Below are positions 18,150 through 27,510 of a stretch of DNA of 64,000 nt, one piece after another. Under the pieces are notes generated by a model. The model made no database searches, was not told the DNA's origin, and was given only the letters and a program-made list of their open reading frames with translations. This DNA comes from Paenibacillus graminis (GTDB lineage: Bacteria; Bacillota; Bacilli; Paenibacillales; Paenibacillaceae), in assembly GCF_000758705.1 (NCBI RefSeq), contig NZ_CP009287.1, forward strand, positions 5,518,001 through 5,582,000, given 5' to 3'. Numbering within the stretch: the stretch's first letter is position 1; every line of letters begins with the position of its first letter. Position numbers and translations under genes: made by a program.

Positions 18150-18740
18150 CTACATGCTGACTTTGACCATAGCGGGACGAAGCACCTTATCCTTCAGGAG
18201 ATAGCCCTTTTGGACCTCTTCCGTCACGATGCCTTCCTCGTGCTCCTCGCTCTCCACCTGCATGATGGCCTGATGATATTCAGGGTTAAAAGGCTGTCCT
18301 ACCGTTTCCATAGCTGCAAGTCCTTCAGACTTCAACACCCCTTCCAGCTGTTGGAAAATCATATTCACGCCTTTGTTAAAAGCTTCGAATTCCGGAGTAG
18401 CCGGAGCTGTGGCAATGGCCCGTTCGAAGTTGTCCAGTACCGGAAGCAGTTCACCTACGAGCTTGGAGGTGGCATACTGCGCCAGTTCCTCTTTTTCCTT
18501 CTGGGTACGGCGGCGGAAGTTGTCAAAATCAGCCTGCACACGCAGCGCACGCCCTTGATATTCATCCGCCAGCTCCTGCAGGCGTTTGGCCTCTTCACCG
18601 CTGCCTGAAGCCTCCCCGAAGGCCTCTTCCGAAGCTGGTGCACCGCTCTCGCGGACTGTTTCAGCCTCATCGGCTGCCTGATTCTCATGTATTGCCTGAT
18701 CGTTCATTTCATTGGAATTCTGAATCTCTTCCTCTTTCAA
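18150..18740 (-). CDS. grpE: nucleotide exchange factor GrpE
   Basis: A 196-residue protein that releases ADP from DnaK. The acidic, low-complexity N-terminus (about 60 residues) precedes a long helix (KRLQELADEYQGRALRVQAD), the family core FDNFRRRTQKEKEELAQYA, and the C-terminal beta domain with GQPFNPEYHQAIMQVE. The start codon is TTG at 18740, fixed by GGAGGTGA eight bases upstream. It follows hrcA by 48 bp and precedes dnaK, so it belongs to the heat-shock operon under HrcA/CIRCE control. Confidence 0.96.
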   Translation of the reverse strand: MKEEEIQNSNEMNDQAIHENQAADEAETVRESGAPASEEAFGEASGSGEEAKRLQELADEYQGRALRVQADFDNFRRRTQKEKEELAQYATSKLVGELLPVLDNFERAIATAPATPEFEAFNKGVNMIFQQLEGVLKSEGLAAMETVGQPFNPEYHQAIMQVESEEHEEGIVTEEVQKGYLLKDKVLRPAMVKVSM

Positions 18741-18788
18741 GTTGTCTTCACCTCCTTATAATCAGTCACAGCATCAATTACGCTCTGT

Positions 18789-19820
18789 TCACTTATACCA
18801 GTGTGCCAGCATCGCTGTCAAATCCCGGGACAGAATCCCCAGTATGCCCATTACGCGTGCATATTCCATCCGGGTCGGACCCAGGATGCCGATGCTTCCG
18901 AGCGCCTTGCCGTCCAGGGAATATGTGGCTGTAATCAGACTGCAGTTGGCAAAAGCCTCATGCTTATTCTCCATGCCGATACGCACCTGCATGCCGGTTC
19001 CTCCGGATGCGGGAGCAAGCATTTTGAGCAAAGTCGGTGTTTCTTCCAGCAAATCGAGAATATCCTTCACCTTGTCGACGTCCTTGAACTCCGGCTGGGT
19101 AAGCATATTGGTCGCTCCGCTGAGATAGATGCGCTGTTCATGGTCACTTTCCAGTGCTGTGTCCAGCACCTTCATTAACTCTTCATAGTGGGAGATATGG
19201 CGCTGCATTTCCTCCCCAAGCTCGGAATACAGCTGGCTCTTCAGCTTATAAAGCGGTACATTCACCAGCTTGCTGTTCAGCAGATTAACCACTTTCTCCA
19301 TCTCGGACAGAGAAATCTCCGGCGGAATACTCACGGTCTTATTCTCTACCTGGCCGGTACTGGTAACAATAATCGCCACAGCGGTTCTGTCATCCAGCGG
19401 CAGCAGCTGGAAATGGCGCAATGAAGTATGAAAAACCTCCGGCCCCAAAAGGATGGAAGTGTAATTCGTCATATTGGAAAGAATCATCGCCGCATGCTGG
19501 ATAACCTGCTCCGTTGCATTAAGCTTCTCGGCAAAAAAGGCGCGGATCGTGTCCAATTCAGCCGATTCAGCGGAATTCCACGGGACCAGATGATCTACAT
19601 AGTAGCGGTAGCCCTTATGGGAAGGAATTCGGCCTGCTGAAGTGTGCGGCTGTTCCAGATAGCCCAAATCCTCCAAGTCGGCCATTTCGTTGCGGATCGT
19701 TGCAGGACTGTAGCCCACATCTCCCCGTTTGGAAATGCTTCGCGAACCAACCGGCTCGGCAGAAGTAATGTAATCATCTACGATGGCGTTCAATATCATT
19801 CTCTGGCGTTCGGTTAACAT
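18789..19820 (-). CDS. hrcA: heat-inducible transcription repressor HrcA
   Basis: A 343-residue repressor of class I heat-shock genes that binds CIRCE and whose activity depends on GroE. The winged-helix N-terminus starts MLTERQRMILNAIVDDYI and has the family motif SATIRNEMADLEDLGYLEQPH. A GAF-like dimerisation domain follows, ending at residue 343. I take ATG 19820 (AGGAGGGG seven bases upstream) rather than a frame that is open from 19889, because that longer reading would run through the CIRCE element. First gene of the operon, and autoregulated through the CIRCE 39 bp upstream of its start codon. Confidence 0.96.
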   Translation of the reverse strand: MLTERQRMILNAIVDDYITSAEPVGSRSISKRGDVGYSPATIRNEMADLEDLGYLEQPHTSAGRIPSHKGYRYYVDHLVPWNSAESAELDTIRAFFAEKLNATEQVIQHAAMILSNMTNYTSILLGPEVFHTSLRHFQLLPLDDRTAVAIIVTSTGQVENKTVSIPPEISLSEMEKVVNLLNSKLVNVPLYKLKSQLYSELGEEMQRHISHYEELMKVLDTALESDHEQRIYLSGATNMLTQPEFKDVDKVKDILDLLEETPTLLKMLAPASGGTGMQVRIGMENKHEAFANCSLITATYSLDGKALGSIGILGPTRMEYARVMGILGILSRDLTAMLAHWYK

Positions 19821-19858
19821 GCAAATTCCCCTCCTGTCGGCTGCGGCTTTCCATTTCG

Positions 19859-19885
19859 TTAGCACTCTGGTTAGATGAGTGCTAA
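19859..19885 (-). promoter_or_regulatory. CIRCE operator of HrcA
   Basis: TTAGCACTC-N9-GAGTGCTAA, an exact match to the consensus inverted repeat, in the leader of hrcA. HrcA bound here represses the hrcA-grpE-dnaK-dnaJ operon until heat shock. Confidence 0.97.
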
Positions 19886-19896
19886 CCACTAATACA

Positions 19897-19926
19897 AAAA
19901 TACCAAACTGACCTTGACATTGTCAA
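19897..19926 (-). promoter_or_regulatory. sigma-A promoter of the hrcA operon
   Basis: TTGACA (19921-19926) and TATTTT (19897-19902) with an 18-bp spacer on the minus strand, placing the start just ahead of CIRCE. The -35 box lies inside the hairpin at 19906-19933. Confidence 0.6.
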
Positions 19927-19933
19927 GTCAGTT
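19906..19933 (-). terminator. terminator of the SDR gene overlapping the hrcA promoter
   Basis: AACTGACTTGACA and TGTCAAGGTCAGTT form a stem 23 bp after the SDR stop, followed on the minus strand by TTGGTATTTTTG. The same bases contain the hrcA -35 box. Confidence 0.6.
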
Positions 19934-19955
19934 CAGTATCTTGGCTGCGCCCATT

Positions 19956-20774
19956 TCAGCCTAGCCGGGCTTCCCGTGTTGTACGGCACACCAGCCGCAT
20001 CACTTTGCGGTGCAGAAAAGGAAAAAGAGTAAACACAATATCCATTGTCCGGCGCAGCGGCATCGGATTGACTAGGACTTCATTTCTTTCCACTCCTGTG
20101 CAAGCGAGGGCGGCAAAATGACCCGGAGACATGAGCTTTTGCTTTTTCACCTGGGCGAGCACAATCCTTTTATCCATATGTATGGCCTCACTACTGGCAA
20201 AGATCGGAGTGTCAACAAACGCCGGACACAAGCAGCTTACGTTGACCCCGTAGGCCTCAGCCTCATAATGCAGAGAGGTTGTCAGCCCCACCACGGCATG
20301 CTTTGAAGCTGAATAAGCACCACTTCCCGGAGCAGGCCCAAGACCCGCTGCCGACGCTGTATTCGCTATATAACCGAAACCTTGCTCCTTCATTAAAGGA
20401 TAAGCTGCCTGCACCCCATGGATTACTCCCCATAGATTGACATCCAGAATCCTGTGCCAGTTCTGCTGCGTCATATCACCTATCTCGCCGTACATCGCAA
20501 TCCCCGCATTGTTGAACATATAATCCAAACGCCCAAACTCCCGGTAAATGCCATTGACCAGTTCCCCCACCGCCGGGCCATCCGAGACATTCACCTGAAC
20601 AAAGCGGCACTCTCCGCCCAAGCTCTCAAGCTTAGCTACCGTCCTATACCCTTCCTCTGCATTAAGATCAGCAATAACAATATACACTTGTCTGTTCAGG
20701 AGCTCCTTGCACAAGGCCTTTCCAATTCCCGAAGCACCGCCGGTAACGATTCCAACCTTCTTAATCGCTTCCAT
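19956..20774 (-). CDS. short-chain dehydrogenase/reductase
   Basis: A 272-residue classical SDR using NAD(P)H. The Rossmann motif TGGASGIGKAL is at residues 11-21, the structural NNAG motif near residue 90, and the catalytic Ser and YSASK motif at about 143 and 157. An acidic residue after strand 2 (IADLN) favours NAD over NADP. The substrate cannot be told from sequence; a C-terminal extension with a hydrophobic patch near residue 240 may touch the membrane or a lipid substrate. A dyad at 20834-20849 in its promoter matches one before the divergently placed tetR gene, so it is likely controlled by that regulator. Confidence 0.88.
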   Translation of the reverse strand: MEAIKKVGIVTGGASGIGKALCKELLNRQVYIVIADLNAEEGYRTVAKLESLGGECRFVQVNVSDGPAVGELVNGIYREFGRLDYMFNNAGIAMYGEIGDMTQQNWHRILDVNLWGVIHGVQAAYPLMKEQGFGYIANTASAAGLGPAPGSGAYSASKHAVVGLTTSLHYEAEAYGVNVSCLCPAFVDTPIFASSEAIHMDKRIVLAQVKKQKLMSPGHFAALACTGVERNEVLVNPMPLRRTMDIVFTLFPFLHRKVMRLVCRTTREARLG

Positions 20775-20833
20775 TCCTCATCTCTCCCTAATATTTTGTA
20801 AACGGGTTAAGCTTATAGCACTTTGGAACAGAA

Positions 20834-20849
20834 TAGTACGATCGTTCTA
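20834..20849. promoter_or_regulatory. probable TetR operator before the SDR gene
   Basis: TAGTACGATCGTTCTA, near-perfect dyad around CGATCG, 60 bp before the SDR start. The same sequence in inverted form occurs before the TetR gene at 21505-21520. Confidence 0.65.
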
Positions 20850-20881
20850 ATTAAATCAAGCAGAAGGGTGCGTGCCTCCTT

Positions 20882-21481
20882 CTACGCTTTCCTGTGAATC
20901 CCGTTTATAAAAACAGTCACACTGCGCTGAAACAGCGCCTTTAGCGGCTCATTCTCCATCGTGTACAGATATTGACACAGCCCGCCCAGCAACGTTCCGA
21001 ACAAGAACCCCGTGGACTCCAGTTCTTCTTCTCTGAGGCCGAATTCTCCGGTCTCCATTCCCAGCTTGAAAATTTCATAATATGCCTGCATGGGTGTTGA
21101 AGCGAGTCCTTTCAGCTGTGCCACAGTCTCCGGTGAAGTAGCCGGAATGCTGCCTAGTTCCTGTCCAGCCTGCAAAAGCGGCGTTTTATAGTTGTTCTGT
21201 ACGAAATGAGCCATGGCGTACAGCTTCTCTACAGCCGTACCGTAATTTACGGAAACCGCCTCCCACCGCTCCTTCCAGGAACGCATCGTTTCAAGCGCCA
21301 GATAGACAAAAAGCTTCTCTTTATTCTCAAAATGATAATAAATGTGCCCTTTGCTGCAGCCGGACTCTCTGGAAATATCCGCGATTGAGGTGCTGGCAAA
21401 ACCCTTTTGCGCAAAAAGCCGTGCCGCCTTATCCGCAATGAGTGACCTGGTCTCCTCACTGTCATAATGCCTTTTATTCAT
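20882..21481 (-). CDS. TetR/AcrR family transcriptional regulator
   Basis: A 199-residue repressor. The N-terminal helix-turn-helix reads KAARLFAQKGFASTSIADIS...GCSKGHIYYHF, the typical TetR DNA-binding block. The C-terminal all-helical part should bind an unknown ligand and form the dimer. ATG 21481 is chosen; an in-frame ATG four codons upstream is possible since the RBS (AAGGATGG) is weak for both. A dyad closely resembling the one before the neighbouring SDR gene lies 24 bp upstream, so the gene probably represses itself and the SDR gene. A fatty-acid-type or drug ligand is conceivable from the pairing with an SDR, but this is only inference. Confidence 0.88.
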   Translation of the reverse strand: MNKRHYDSEETRSLIADKAARLFAQKGFASTSIADISRESGCSKGHIYYHFENKEKLFVYLALETMRSWKERWEAVSVNYGTAVEKLYAMAHFVQNNYKTPLLQAGQELGSIPATSPETVAQLKGLASTPMQAYYEIFKLGMETGEFGLREEELESTGFLFGTLLGGLCQYLYTMENEPLKALFQRSVTVFINGIHRKA

Positions 21482-21504
21482 AAGCGCTACCATCCTTGAT
21501 AAAA

Positions 21505-21520
21505 TTGAACGATCGTACTA
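21505..21520. promoter_or_regulatory. probable TetR operator before the tetR gene
   Basis: TTGAACGATCGTACTA, the inverted partner of the site at 20834-20849 with the same ACGATCGT core. It supports autoregulation. Confidence 0.65.
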
Positions 21521-21630
21521 ATTAATAGAATACTGTGTCATTACATTTTATTCAAGACAAATCATTTTTGTGGATGGATAATGCAACCAATCTCCCGCTT
21601 CTTCGTCTGTTCCTTTAGGGGGGATGTACA

Positions 21631-22362
21631 ATGAAGTCACCAAGACAATGGTTCTTGGCTGCATTCAGTATAATGATGACCGTGCTTACGCTGTCTGGCT
21701 GTATGCCGGGTGGGATGCCGGAAAAAATAGGTCCATATAAGTGCTATTACGGGGACGTTGATTATGTCTCTGTCCTCCGGTGGAACGGCATTACCTATAT
21801 GGACAATAGCGATGGAGACATCAGCGGGTTGAACACAGGGGAGAAGATCGGCAAGATCCGCTACCGGAAAGCAGACCATACTTGTCCGCGTGACCCCATG
21901 CAGGATGGGGATGCCACGCTGCTGGAAGTGGGTACACAGCTCAATGAGGTGAAGGGCTACAAAGCCACAGCCCGGCTGGTGGCAGGGGACAGGCTGTATG
22001 AAGCTACCGAAAATCCCTCTGCCCGAACCCTTAACGATCTGCTTGATATCGAAGGCAAGATCAAAAGCGTACGCTTTGTCAGCGGTATGGACGGGAGTCC
22101 TTTGAAGGATTTTACACCAGAAGCCTCTGCCGTATTCATCCGGGAATATCCCAAGCTGAAATATGTTCCTTTTAACCAGCTGGCCAAAGAAACCAAACAA
22201 TGGGTTGGGAATAAATATTGGCTGGAAATTGAACTGAACGACGGTTCGAGCAGAAGAATTGTCTACAATGCGATGTTTGCAGCGTTCCACCCTTCCGGCT
22301 ATGCCACACCTGAGCTGGCCCGGCTGGTGGAAGAGCAGCGCAAGCTAATTTATGCAAAGTAA
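21631..22362 (+). CDS. hypothetical lipoprotein
   Basis: A 243-residue exported protein. The N-terminal signal (FLAAFSIMMTVLTLSGC) ends in a lipobox LSGC with Cys24, so the mature protein should be lipid-anchored on the outer face of the membrane. The rest is a soluble domain rich in beta-forming and aromatic stretches (YVSVLRWNGITYMDN, KYWLEIELNDGSSRRIVYN) without a domain that I recognise. RBS AGGGGGG precedes ATG 21631. It is divergent from the tetR gene and stands alone. Function unknown. Confidence 0.8.
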   Translation: MKSPRQWFLAAFSIMMTVLTLSGCMPGGMPEKIGPYKCYYGDVDYVSVLRWNGITYMDNSDGDISGLNTGEKIGKIRYRKADHTCPRDPMQDGDATLLEVGTQLNEVKGYKATARLVAGDRLYEATENPSARTLNDLLDIEGKIKSVRFVSGMDGSPLKDFTPEASAVFIREYPKLKYVPFNQLAKETKQWVGNKYWLEIELNDGSSRRIVYNAMFAAFHPSGYATPELARLVEEQRKLIYAK

Positions 22363-22540
22363 TCCATGACAAACCTATTGAACGCACACACTATGGCCGC
22401 TAACTTTTCCTCATAAAGCATTCGATAGTTATCCCAGCAAGTGGAAACGGCTGCGCCGCCCTTCGCTGGACAGAGTAGCAGTTGTGGATTTTTTGGATTT
22501 GGGTTGCTGGATGTCCTTATTAGATTCGGCGTCACATCCA

Positions 22541-22726
22541 AGTGGAAAAAGTGAATTTAATACTTTCCCATCCCGCTTCTCCGCAAGCTCTAATTGGAAA
22601 AAGTATATCTACTCCGACCGATTCCCACCTTTTCGGGTGAATTCGCTTGAATTAGGTTTACTTTTTCCCACTGTTCCCTCCACAGTAAGCTTTTTCGTGA
22701 ATTTAAATGTACTAATTCCACTTCAC
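22541..22726. repeat. dispersed AGTGGAAAAAG repeat cluster, copy 1
   Basis: Gap 22363-22990 has no gene. It holds AGTGGAAAAAGTGAATTTAA (22541), a TTGGAAAAAGTATATCT copy (22595), the reverse-strand GGGAAAAAGTAAAC (about 22660), and AAATGTACTAATTCCACTTC at the right end. The arrangement and end sequence match the cluster at 52979-53161, so this is a dispersed intergenic element. Confidence 0.65.
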
Positions 22727-22892
22727 TTCCTGCCTGCTCCCCACGAGCTGCGCTTTTGTCTTCTGAATCCGCAGCCCCTCCTGTACAGCTAAAGCCACAG
22801 GTTCAAAACACTTGTACCCCATAATAACTATCCTAACTTTATACACGTCTTATCCATGACAGAAGGTAATCATCATTTCCTAAAAACCAAAA

Positions 22893-22936
22893 AACCACTC
22901 TTCCGCAAAGGGCTTACGCCCTGCTGAAAAGTGGTT
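22893..22936 (-). terminator. terminator of the GNAT gene
   Basis: AACCACTTTT...GGGC/GCCC...AGAGTGGTT stem followed on the minus strand by TTTTTGG and another T-run, 55 bp after the stop. Confidence 0.75.
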
Positions 22937-22990
22937 GCTGTATTTCTTATAAAAATAATAATCCCACAGGACAGAGGCTTACCCCGGTTC

Positions 22991-23500
22991 TTAATCCAGC
23001 TTCTTCAGCACGGCGATCTCATCGCAGGCATGCTGTTTCATGCAGTTCACGCAATCAGTCCAGACCTTCTCAGGGAATATCTCCTTCTCCACGACGGTAA
23101 AGCCGTTTCTAAGGAAGAAATCCACTGCATAGGTCAACGCCATGATCTTGGGAATCTTCTGGCGTCTGGCCTCTTCCGTCAGCTTCTCCAGAATCATCGA
23201 GCCTACGCCTTTGCCTTTGCCCTCATCACGTAGTCCAATGGAACGCACCTCTACAAGATCAGCGCCCAGTCTGAACAGCGAACCGCAGCCGATGAATTTG
23301 CCGTCCAACTCCGCAATTACGAACTGGTCGATCTGGCGGGTCAGTGCTTGCCTGGAACGGGGAAGCATAATACCGCGCTGGGCGTATTCCTCTATCATTA
23401 AATACAGCGGCTCCACATCCTCCACCGTAGCATTTCTGCATATCACCTTAGGGTCTCCCGCAGGAGCCGGCTGGCGGATCATATCCGTTTTGACAAGCAC
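22991..23500 (-). CDS. GNAT N-acetyltransferase of the ArgA-like type
   Basis: A 169-residue acetyl-CoA-dependent acetyltransferase. The pantetheine-binding motif reads RDEGKGKGVGSMIL (about residues 101-114). The end FFLRNGFTVVEKEIFPEKVW..CVNCMKQHACDEIAV is the pattern I know from GNAT-type N-acetylglutamate synthases, so an arginine-pathway role is possible, but a different amino-group substrate cannot be excluded. Start GTG 23500 has AAGGGGTGA five bases upstream. It is monocistronic, with its own terminator. Confidence 0.8.
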   Translation of the reverse strand: MLVKTDMIRQPAPAGDPKVICRNATVEDVEPLYLMIEEYAQRGIMLPRSRQALTRQIDQFVIAELDGKFIGCGSLFRLGADLVEVRSIGLRDEGKGKGVGSMILEKLTEEARRQKIPKIMALTYAVDFFLRNGFTVVEKEIFPEKVWTDCVNCMKQHACDEIAVLKKLD

Positions 23501-23574
23501 TTTGACTCACCCCTTGTTGTTAATATGAATAAATATACAACATGGTGAATTACAATTCAAGGGGTATTTTAAAA

Positions 23575-24747
23575 TTAAACTTCTGTCAAAACGCCGACAA
23601 ACTCACCGAACACATCATTCCCGAACAGGATGCCTTGCTTGCTTAAACGATAGGTATCCCCATCCTGCTCAATCAGGCCGGCGGCCAGCATTTTCTTCAG
23701 CGATCCCGCAAAAATATCCTGCAAAGACTTCCCGAACTGGGCCCGGAACGCCTGATCCGACACGCCCTCGCGCATCCGCAGCCCAACCATCATGAAGTCC
23801 TCCATCGCCTCCTGCGCGGAAATCTGGAAGGTGTCCAGACGCGGCAGTCCGCTGTGCGAAGCTTCAATATACGGGTTGACCCCCTTGATATTCATATGCC
23901 GCTGCCGCTTCACGTATCCATGTGCCCCCGCACCGAGGCCATAATAATCCTCATTGCGCCAGTACGTAATATTGTGACGGCTCTCCATCCCCGGCTTGGC
24001 AAAATTGCTGATCTCGTATTGTCCATAGCCTGCAGCCTCCATCGTAGACATCAGCAAGAGATACATTTCGAGTTCATCCTCTTCACTGGGCAGTGGAAGC
24101 TTGTTCTTGTTGAACAGGGTGTGGAACAGCGTATTTTCCTCAACCTTAAGGCTATAGATGGAATAGTGCGGCAGATCAAGCTCCAGCGCTTTGCCGATGC
24201 TCTCTCTCAGCATATCTACGGTCTGGTTTGGCAGACCGAACATCAGATCCACCGACAGATTATGCAGACCGGCACTGCGCGCGTTCTCCAGGCTGCGGTA
24301 GACATCATCCACGTTATGGATACGTCCGATACCGCTCAGCAGCTCATTCTGGAATGCCTGCACGCCAAAGCTTACCCGGTTGACGCCGCCCTCTTTCATG
24401 ACTGCGAGCTTATCCTTATCTGTGGTGCCGGGATTGGCCTCCATAGAGAACTCTATATTCTCATCCCACTGAGGGAAGTGCGTGCGGATCGATTCCAGAA
24501 AATAAGCCATCTCATCCGGCTTAAGCACAGTAGGTGTTCCCCCGCCGACAAAAATCGTCTTGATCACACCGGGCGGTGTGTGCTTCACCGTCAATTCCAT
24601 CTCCCGGTCCAGCGCACGCAGGTAATCCATGACGGGCTGGTCCTTCAGGACATAGGAGTTGAAATCACAATAGAAGCATTTATTCGTGCAGAAAGGGATA
24701 TGAATGTACACGGCCTCAGGGGGACGGCCATTAATAGGGTTTGTCAT
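23575..24747 (-). CDS. hemW: radical SAM protein HemW (coproporphyrinogen oxidase-like)
   Basis: A 390-residue cytosolic radical SAM protein. The iron-sulfur motif CTNKCFYCDF (Cys20, 24, 27) is followed by the HemN-family VGGGTPT and EANPGTTDKD. The C-terminal HemN domain is present. Members with this shorter N-terminus than true HemN are HemW, a heme chaperone, rather than the oxidase. Start ATG 24747 has AAAGGAGA seven bases upstream. It sits downstream of lepA and upstream of hrcA in the same order as in Bacillus. Confidence 0.92.
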   Translation of the reverse strand: MTNPINGRPPEAVYIHIPFCTNKCFYCDFNSYVLKDQPVMDYLRALDREMELTVKHTPPGVIKTIFVGGGTPTVLKPDEMAYFLESIRTHFPQWDENIEFSMEANPGTTDKDKLAVMKEGGVNRVSFGVQAFQNELLSGIGRIHNVDDVYRSLENARSAGLHNLSVDLMFGLPNQTVDMLRESIGKALELDLPHYSIYSLKVEENTLFHTLFNKNKLPLPSEEDELEMYLLLMSTMEAAGYGQYEISNFAKPGMESRHNITYWRNEDYYGLGAGAHGYVKRQRHMNIKGVNPYIEASHSGLPRLDTFQISAQEAMEDFMMVGLRMREGVSDQAFRAQFGKSLQDIFAGSLKKMLAAGLIEQDGDTYRLSKQGILFGNDVFGEFVGVLTEV

Positions 24748-24836
24748 AGCTGTCTCCTTTGTTCTATATAAATCAAACTTTAGATAATTTCTAAAGTCAT
24801 CTTATATTTTCATATTTTGAGATTCAATTTAGCCAG

Positions 24837-24862
24837 AAAAGGGAAGCCGTCAGGCTTCCCTT
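24837..24862 (-). terminator. terminator of lepA
   Basis: GGGAAGCC and GGCTTCCC form an 8-bp stem with a four-base loop, followed on the minus strand by CTTTTCTGG, 50 bp after the lepA stop. Confidence 0.7.
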
Positions 24863-24912
24863 CAGAACACACTAGCGAGTATCGCTCCACACAAGCTGCC
24901 GCTTACCCTCAG

Positions 24913-26727
24913 CTACTCATCAATCTTAAGCACCGCCATGAAGGCTTCCTGCGGCACCTCAACGCTGCCGACCTGCTTCATGCGCTTCTTGCCTTCCTTC
25001 TGCTTCTCCAGCAGCTTCCGTTTACGCGAGATATCACCGCCGTAGCATTTGGCCAGCACGTTCTTGCGCATCGCCTTCACGGTCTCACGGGCAACGACCT
25101 TGGTGCCGACAGAAGCCTGAATCGGCACCTCGAACATTTGCCGCGGAATGATGCCCCGCAGCTTCTCGCAGATGATGCGGCCGCGGTTATAGGCGCGGTC
25201 ACGGTGGACGATGAACGACAGCGCATCGACCTGCTCGCCGTTAAGGAGAATATCCATCTTCACCAGATTGGACTGGCGGTAGCCTGATATTTCATAGTCA
25301 AAGGACGCATAGCCCTTCGTACCCGATTTCAGCTGGTCAAAGAAATCATACACGATTTCTGACAGCGGAATCTGATAAGTGATCGTCACCCGGTTGGAAT
25401 CCAGATACTCCATATTGACGAATTCGCCACGTTTGTTCTGGCACAGCTCCATTACCGTTCCCACGTAGTCATTCGGGACAATAATCCCGGCTTTGACATA
25501 GGGCTCTTCCACATAATCAATGGTGCCAATCTCCGGATAGTGCGACGGATTGTCAATCTGAAGCATTTCCCCATTGGTCAGCATGATGCGGTAAATAACG
25601 CTTGGTGCCGTAGTGATCAGCGGCAGATTGAACTCCCGCTCAATACGCTCCTGAATAATCTCCATGTGCAGCAGTCCCAGGAAGCCGCAGCGGAAGCCGA
25701 AGCCCAGTGCGCTTGAGCTTTCCGGTTCAAAGCTGAGCGACGCATCATTAAGCTGCAGCTTCTCCAGCGCTTCACGCAGATCATTGTAATCCGAGGTTTC
25801 AATCGGATACAGCCCGCAGTACACCATCGGGTTAATCTTGCGGTAGCCCGGGAGCGGTTCAGGTGTCGGATTCTTGGCATCCGTTACCGTATCCCCGACA
25901 CGCGTGTCGCCGACATGCTTGATGCCGGCGACGATGAAGCCGACATCACCGATGTTCAGCTCATCCACGATGCTCATGCGCGGCATAAATGCGCCCACCT
26001 CAATAACTTCAAATACCTTATCAGTAGCCATCATCTTAATCTTCGAACCGGCACGGATCTTGCCGTCTATGACGCGGACATAGACAATAACACCTTTGTA
26101 AGGATCATAGTGGGAGTCAAAAATCAGCGCCTTCAGCGGAGCATCGGAGGTGCCGGTAGGTGCTGGAACCTGCTTGACCACCTGTTCCAGAATCTCCTTA
26201 ATTCCGATGCCGGCTTTGGCAGAAGCCAGCACAGCTTCACTGGCATCCAGTCCGATCACATCCTCAATCTCCTGCTTCACCCGTTCGGGATCGGCGCTCG
26301 GCAGATCAATTTTGTTGATCACCGGAAGAATTTCCAGATTGTTATCCAAGGCCAGATATACGTTGGCCAGTGTCTGCGCTTCGATCCCCTGCGCCGCATC
26401 CACTACGAGCAGTGCGCCTTCACAGGCGGCAAGGCTGCGGGAAACCTCATAGGTAAAATCGACGTGCCCCGGTGTATCAATCAGGTTCAGCAAGTACTCC
26501 TGTCCGTCGTCAGCACGATAAGTCAGGCGCACAGCCTGAAGCTTGATGGTGATGCCGCGTTCACGTTCCAGGTCCATCTGGTCAAGCACCTGTTCTTGCA
26601 TTTCGCGCGAAGTTAGCGCACCAGTGTATTCCAAAATGCGGTCGGCCAGTGTCGATTTGCCATGGTCTATATGTGCAATAATCGAGAAATTGCGGATTTG
26701 TTGTTGTCTTTTCTGAACGTCAGTCAT
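24913..26727 (-). CDS. lepA: elongation factor 4 (LepA)
   Basis: A 604-residue translational GTPase that acts on stalled or mispositioned ribosomes. GTP-binding motifs are [10 protein letters not shown] (G1), RERGITI (G2), DTPGHVDF (G3) and NKIDLP (G4). EF-G-like domains II, III and V are present, and the LepA-specific C-terminal domain ends with [19 protein letters not shown]. Length is standard. It precedes hemW and follows spoIIP, as in Bacillus. Confidence 0.98.
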   Translation of the reverse strand: MTDVQKRQQQIRNFSIIAHIDHGKSTLADRILEYTGALTSREMQEQVLDQMDLERERGITIKLQAVRLTYRADDGQEYLLNLIDTPGHVDFTYEVSRSLAACEGALLVVDAAQGIEAQTLANVYLALDNNLEILPVINKIDLPSADPERVKQEIEDVIGLDASEAVLASAKAGIGIKEILEQVVKQVPAPTGTSDAPLKALIFDSHYDPYKGVIVYVRVIDGKIRAGSKIKMMATDKVFEVIEVGAFMPRMSIVDELNIGDVGFIVAGIKHVGDTRVGDTVTDAKNPTPEPLPGYRKINPMVYCGLYPIETSDYNDLREALEKLQLNDASLSFEPESSSALGFGFRCGFLGLLHMEIIQERIEREFNLPLITTAPSVIYRIMLTNGEMLQIDNPSHYPEIGTIDYVEEPYVKAGIIVPNDYVGTVMELCQNKRGEFVNMEYLDSNRVTITYQIPLSEIVYDFFDQLKSGTKGYASFDYEISGYRQSNLVKMDILLNGEQVDALSFIVHRDRAYNRGRIICEKLRGIIPRQMFEVPIQASVGTKVVARETVKAMRKNVLAKCYGGDISRKRKLLEKQKEGKKRMKQVGSVEVPQEAFMAVLKIDE

Positions 26728-26986
26728 TCCTTACCCCCACAGACAGCCTAATGTTAATCCACTTATTATAACAGTACGCGCTTCACCCATCAATCCCGCC
26801 GGCCCCGGACCCTCAAAGAAAAGGAACGGAACACAGAAAAAAGCGGACTTGCTGCCTCCAGGGAGAGACACCAGCCGCCAACTGTTTTCTGAAAATCACG
26901 GACACCCACCGCTAATCTTCGATAAAATGAGCTAAATCATGGGCTGCATTACGCAGTCGAACCTGCGCAGTACGGTGTAAGCAAGC

Positions 26987-27484
26987 TTATTCTGCAGCCG
27001 AGTCGAACAGCGAAACCACCCAGCGGATACTCTTCTGCGAGGCTTCTTGCAGCAGCCCTGCTGTTTTGTCAGCCAGCTTGTCTACTGTCGGCTTTTGCTC
27101 TTCAGGGATAAGAATCTGCTCCGGACTCATTCTGCTGTAGTCCGGAACCTCCTGCTGCGGCAAATTCCCGCCCGCAGAAGGTCCTGCAGTGGTTTGCGGC
27201 TGCACCGGGACAACTGTATATTCGCCTGTTACAGGATCTACAGACACAGGAACATATACATAAGCCTGCCCGCTTTGTGCCGCACCCGCCGGGGGAACGG
27301 TGCGGGAACCTGCCGCCCCCCCGGCGGGTGCGGTTTGGGCCGTCCCGGTTGCACCGCTCCAGCCCGGCAAAACTGTAGAGGCCCCGGCGCTCCCGCTGCC
27401 ACTGCTGCCGAACTGCATGCCTATCAATATGCCGATGCCGGCCCACAAGCCGACCATAACCAGATTTTTACCGAACCGCGACAT
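26987..27484 (-). CDS. membrane-anchored YqxA-like protein (DUF3679-like)
   Basis: A 165-residue protein. The N-terminal helix NLVMVGLWAGIGILIGMQFG anchors it; a low-complexity Gly/Ala/Pro/Thr stretch (about 30-100) follows; the tail KLADKTAGLLQEASQKSIRWV is helical. Its position between spoIIP and lepA is that of B. subtilis yqxA. The order membrane helix then helical tail fits DUF3679, though the linker is longer than usual. The spoIIP start is 27 bp upstream of its own, so it belongs to the gpr-spoIIP operon. Function unknown; a sporulation-time role is inferred from context. Confidence 0.6.
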   Translation of the reverse strand: MSRFGKNLVMVGLWAGIGILIGMQFGSSGSGSAGASTVLPGWSGATGTAQTAPAGGAAGSRTVPPAGAAQSGQAYVYVPVSVDPVTGEYTVVPVQPQTTAGPSAGGNLPQQEVPDYSRMSPEQILIPEEQKPTVDKLADKTAGLLQEASQKSIRWVVSLFDSAAE

Positions 27485-27510
27485 TTCATATTCCTCCTTT
27501 CCTTGTATGA

